Part shown: positions 63,858 through 64,000 of the stretch, piece by piece
Layout of the letters: each line of letters begins with the position of its first letter
Numbering within the stretch: the stretch's first letter is position 1
DNA from: Paracoccus caeni
GTDB taxonomy: Bacteria > Pseudomonadota > Alphaproteobacteria > Rhodobacterales > Rhodobacteraceae
NCBI RefSeq assembly: GCF_016629665.1
Contig: NZ_JAEPRQ010000001.1
Coordinates: 620,001-684,000 of the forward strand
Direction: 5' to 3'
DNA: 64,000 bases
The notes under the pieces: model-generated
What the model saw: the letters and a program-made list of their open reading frames with translations, nothing else
Told to the model about the DNA's origin: nothing
Databases searched by the model: none
Position numbers and translations under genes: made by a program

Positions 63858-64000
63858 CTAGACCTGTGACGACTTGGCGATACGCCCGTGAATCGCGGAC
63901 GAGACGACCAGTTCGATCGTCTGACGTTCATCCTCGATCCGCCCTTCCAGCCACGCCGCGACGAAATAGGCGACCAGAGCGATGGCCAGCCCCGCCGCCG
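63858..64000 (-). CDS. MotA/TolQ/ExbB-like proton channel, C-terminal end (cut by window end)
   Basis: The visible last 47 residues read GLAIALVAYFVAAWLEGRIE and then DERQTIELVVSSAIHGRIAK SSQV. A membrane helix followed by an amphipathic basic tail is the pattern of TolQ/ExbB C-termini. The ExbD-like genes directly downstream support this. The upstream part lies outside the window, so the identification is partly contextual. Confidence 0.65.
   Translation of the reverse strand, partial: AAGLAIALVAYFVAAWLEGRIEDERQTIELVVSSAIHGRIAKSSQV

Overview
This is a GC-rich chromosomal window from an alphaproteobacterium of the Rhodobacteraceae, most probably Paracoccus or a close relative. The evidence is a 391-residue EF-Tu, an ATP12-type F1 assembly chaperone, the gene series rarA-crcB-rluC-HAD-ATP12-bztABCD, cobalamin genes next to glyQ, and a VPLPA-CTERM protein. 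The genus is inferred from protein character and gene order, not from a database search.

Layout. 1-7.5 kb: 5' end of glyQ, a SPOR-like secreted protein, a cobalamin pair (cobD/cbiB and a histidine phosphatase), an SDR with an altered active site, a membrane-anchored hypothetical, a cytochrome b561/class II cytochrome c pair, and a DUF533 protein. 7.5-27.3 kb: translation and transcription genes, namely tuf; rpsJ-rplC-D-W-B-rpsS-rplV-rpsC-rplP-rpmC-rpsQ-rplN-X-E-rpsN-H-rplF-R-rpsE-rpmD; rplO-secY-adk; and rpsM-K-rpoA-rplQ. This cluster is interrupted twice. An AT-richer membrane coiled-coil gene lies between tuf and rpsJ, and three unrelated genes (DUF899, VPLPA-CTERM, hypothetical) lie between rpmD and rplO. 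Nearly every widened junction inside the ribosomal units holds a GC-rich hairpin. 27.5-28.9 kb: a luxR-luxI quorum-sensing pair with several short palindromes. 28.9-37.9 kb: rarA, crcB, an rRNA pseudouridine synthase, a HAD phosphatase, ATP12, then the bztABCD amino-acid ABC transporter, with a hairpin between bztA and bztB. 37.9-48.8 kb: SixA-like phosphatase, argB, engB, MOSC protein, yidC, an EAL protein, ttcA, a DUF900 hydrolase, yidD, rnpA, rpmH and a sensor histidine kinase.

48.8-64 kb: a type VI secretion (T6SS) locus, transcribed leftwards in the order accessory protein, tagH, tssA, tssB, tssC, hcp, tssE, tssF, tssG, clpV. The genes tssI (vgrG), J, K, L and M are not in the window. 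To the right are a divergent gene of unknown function (61039-61899) and a tightly coupled leftward module: ExbB/TolQ-like (cut by the window end), two ExbD/TolR-like proteins and a TonB-like protein. The TonB-like protein has the S-x3-H transmembrane signature but a C-terminal domain that is not TonB. Only one of the two ExbD proteins keeps the transmembrane aspartate. This energised module beside a T6SS is the strongest candidate for an undescribed system here.

No tRNA, rRNA, CRISPR array or insertion sequence was recognised.
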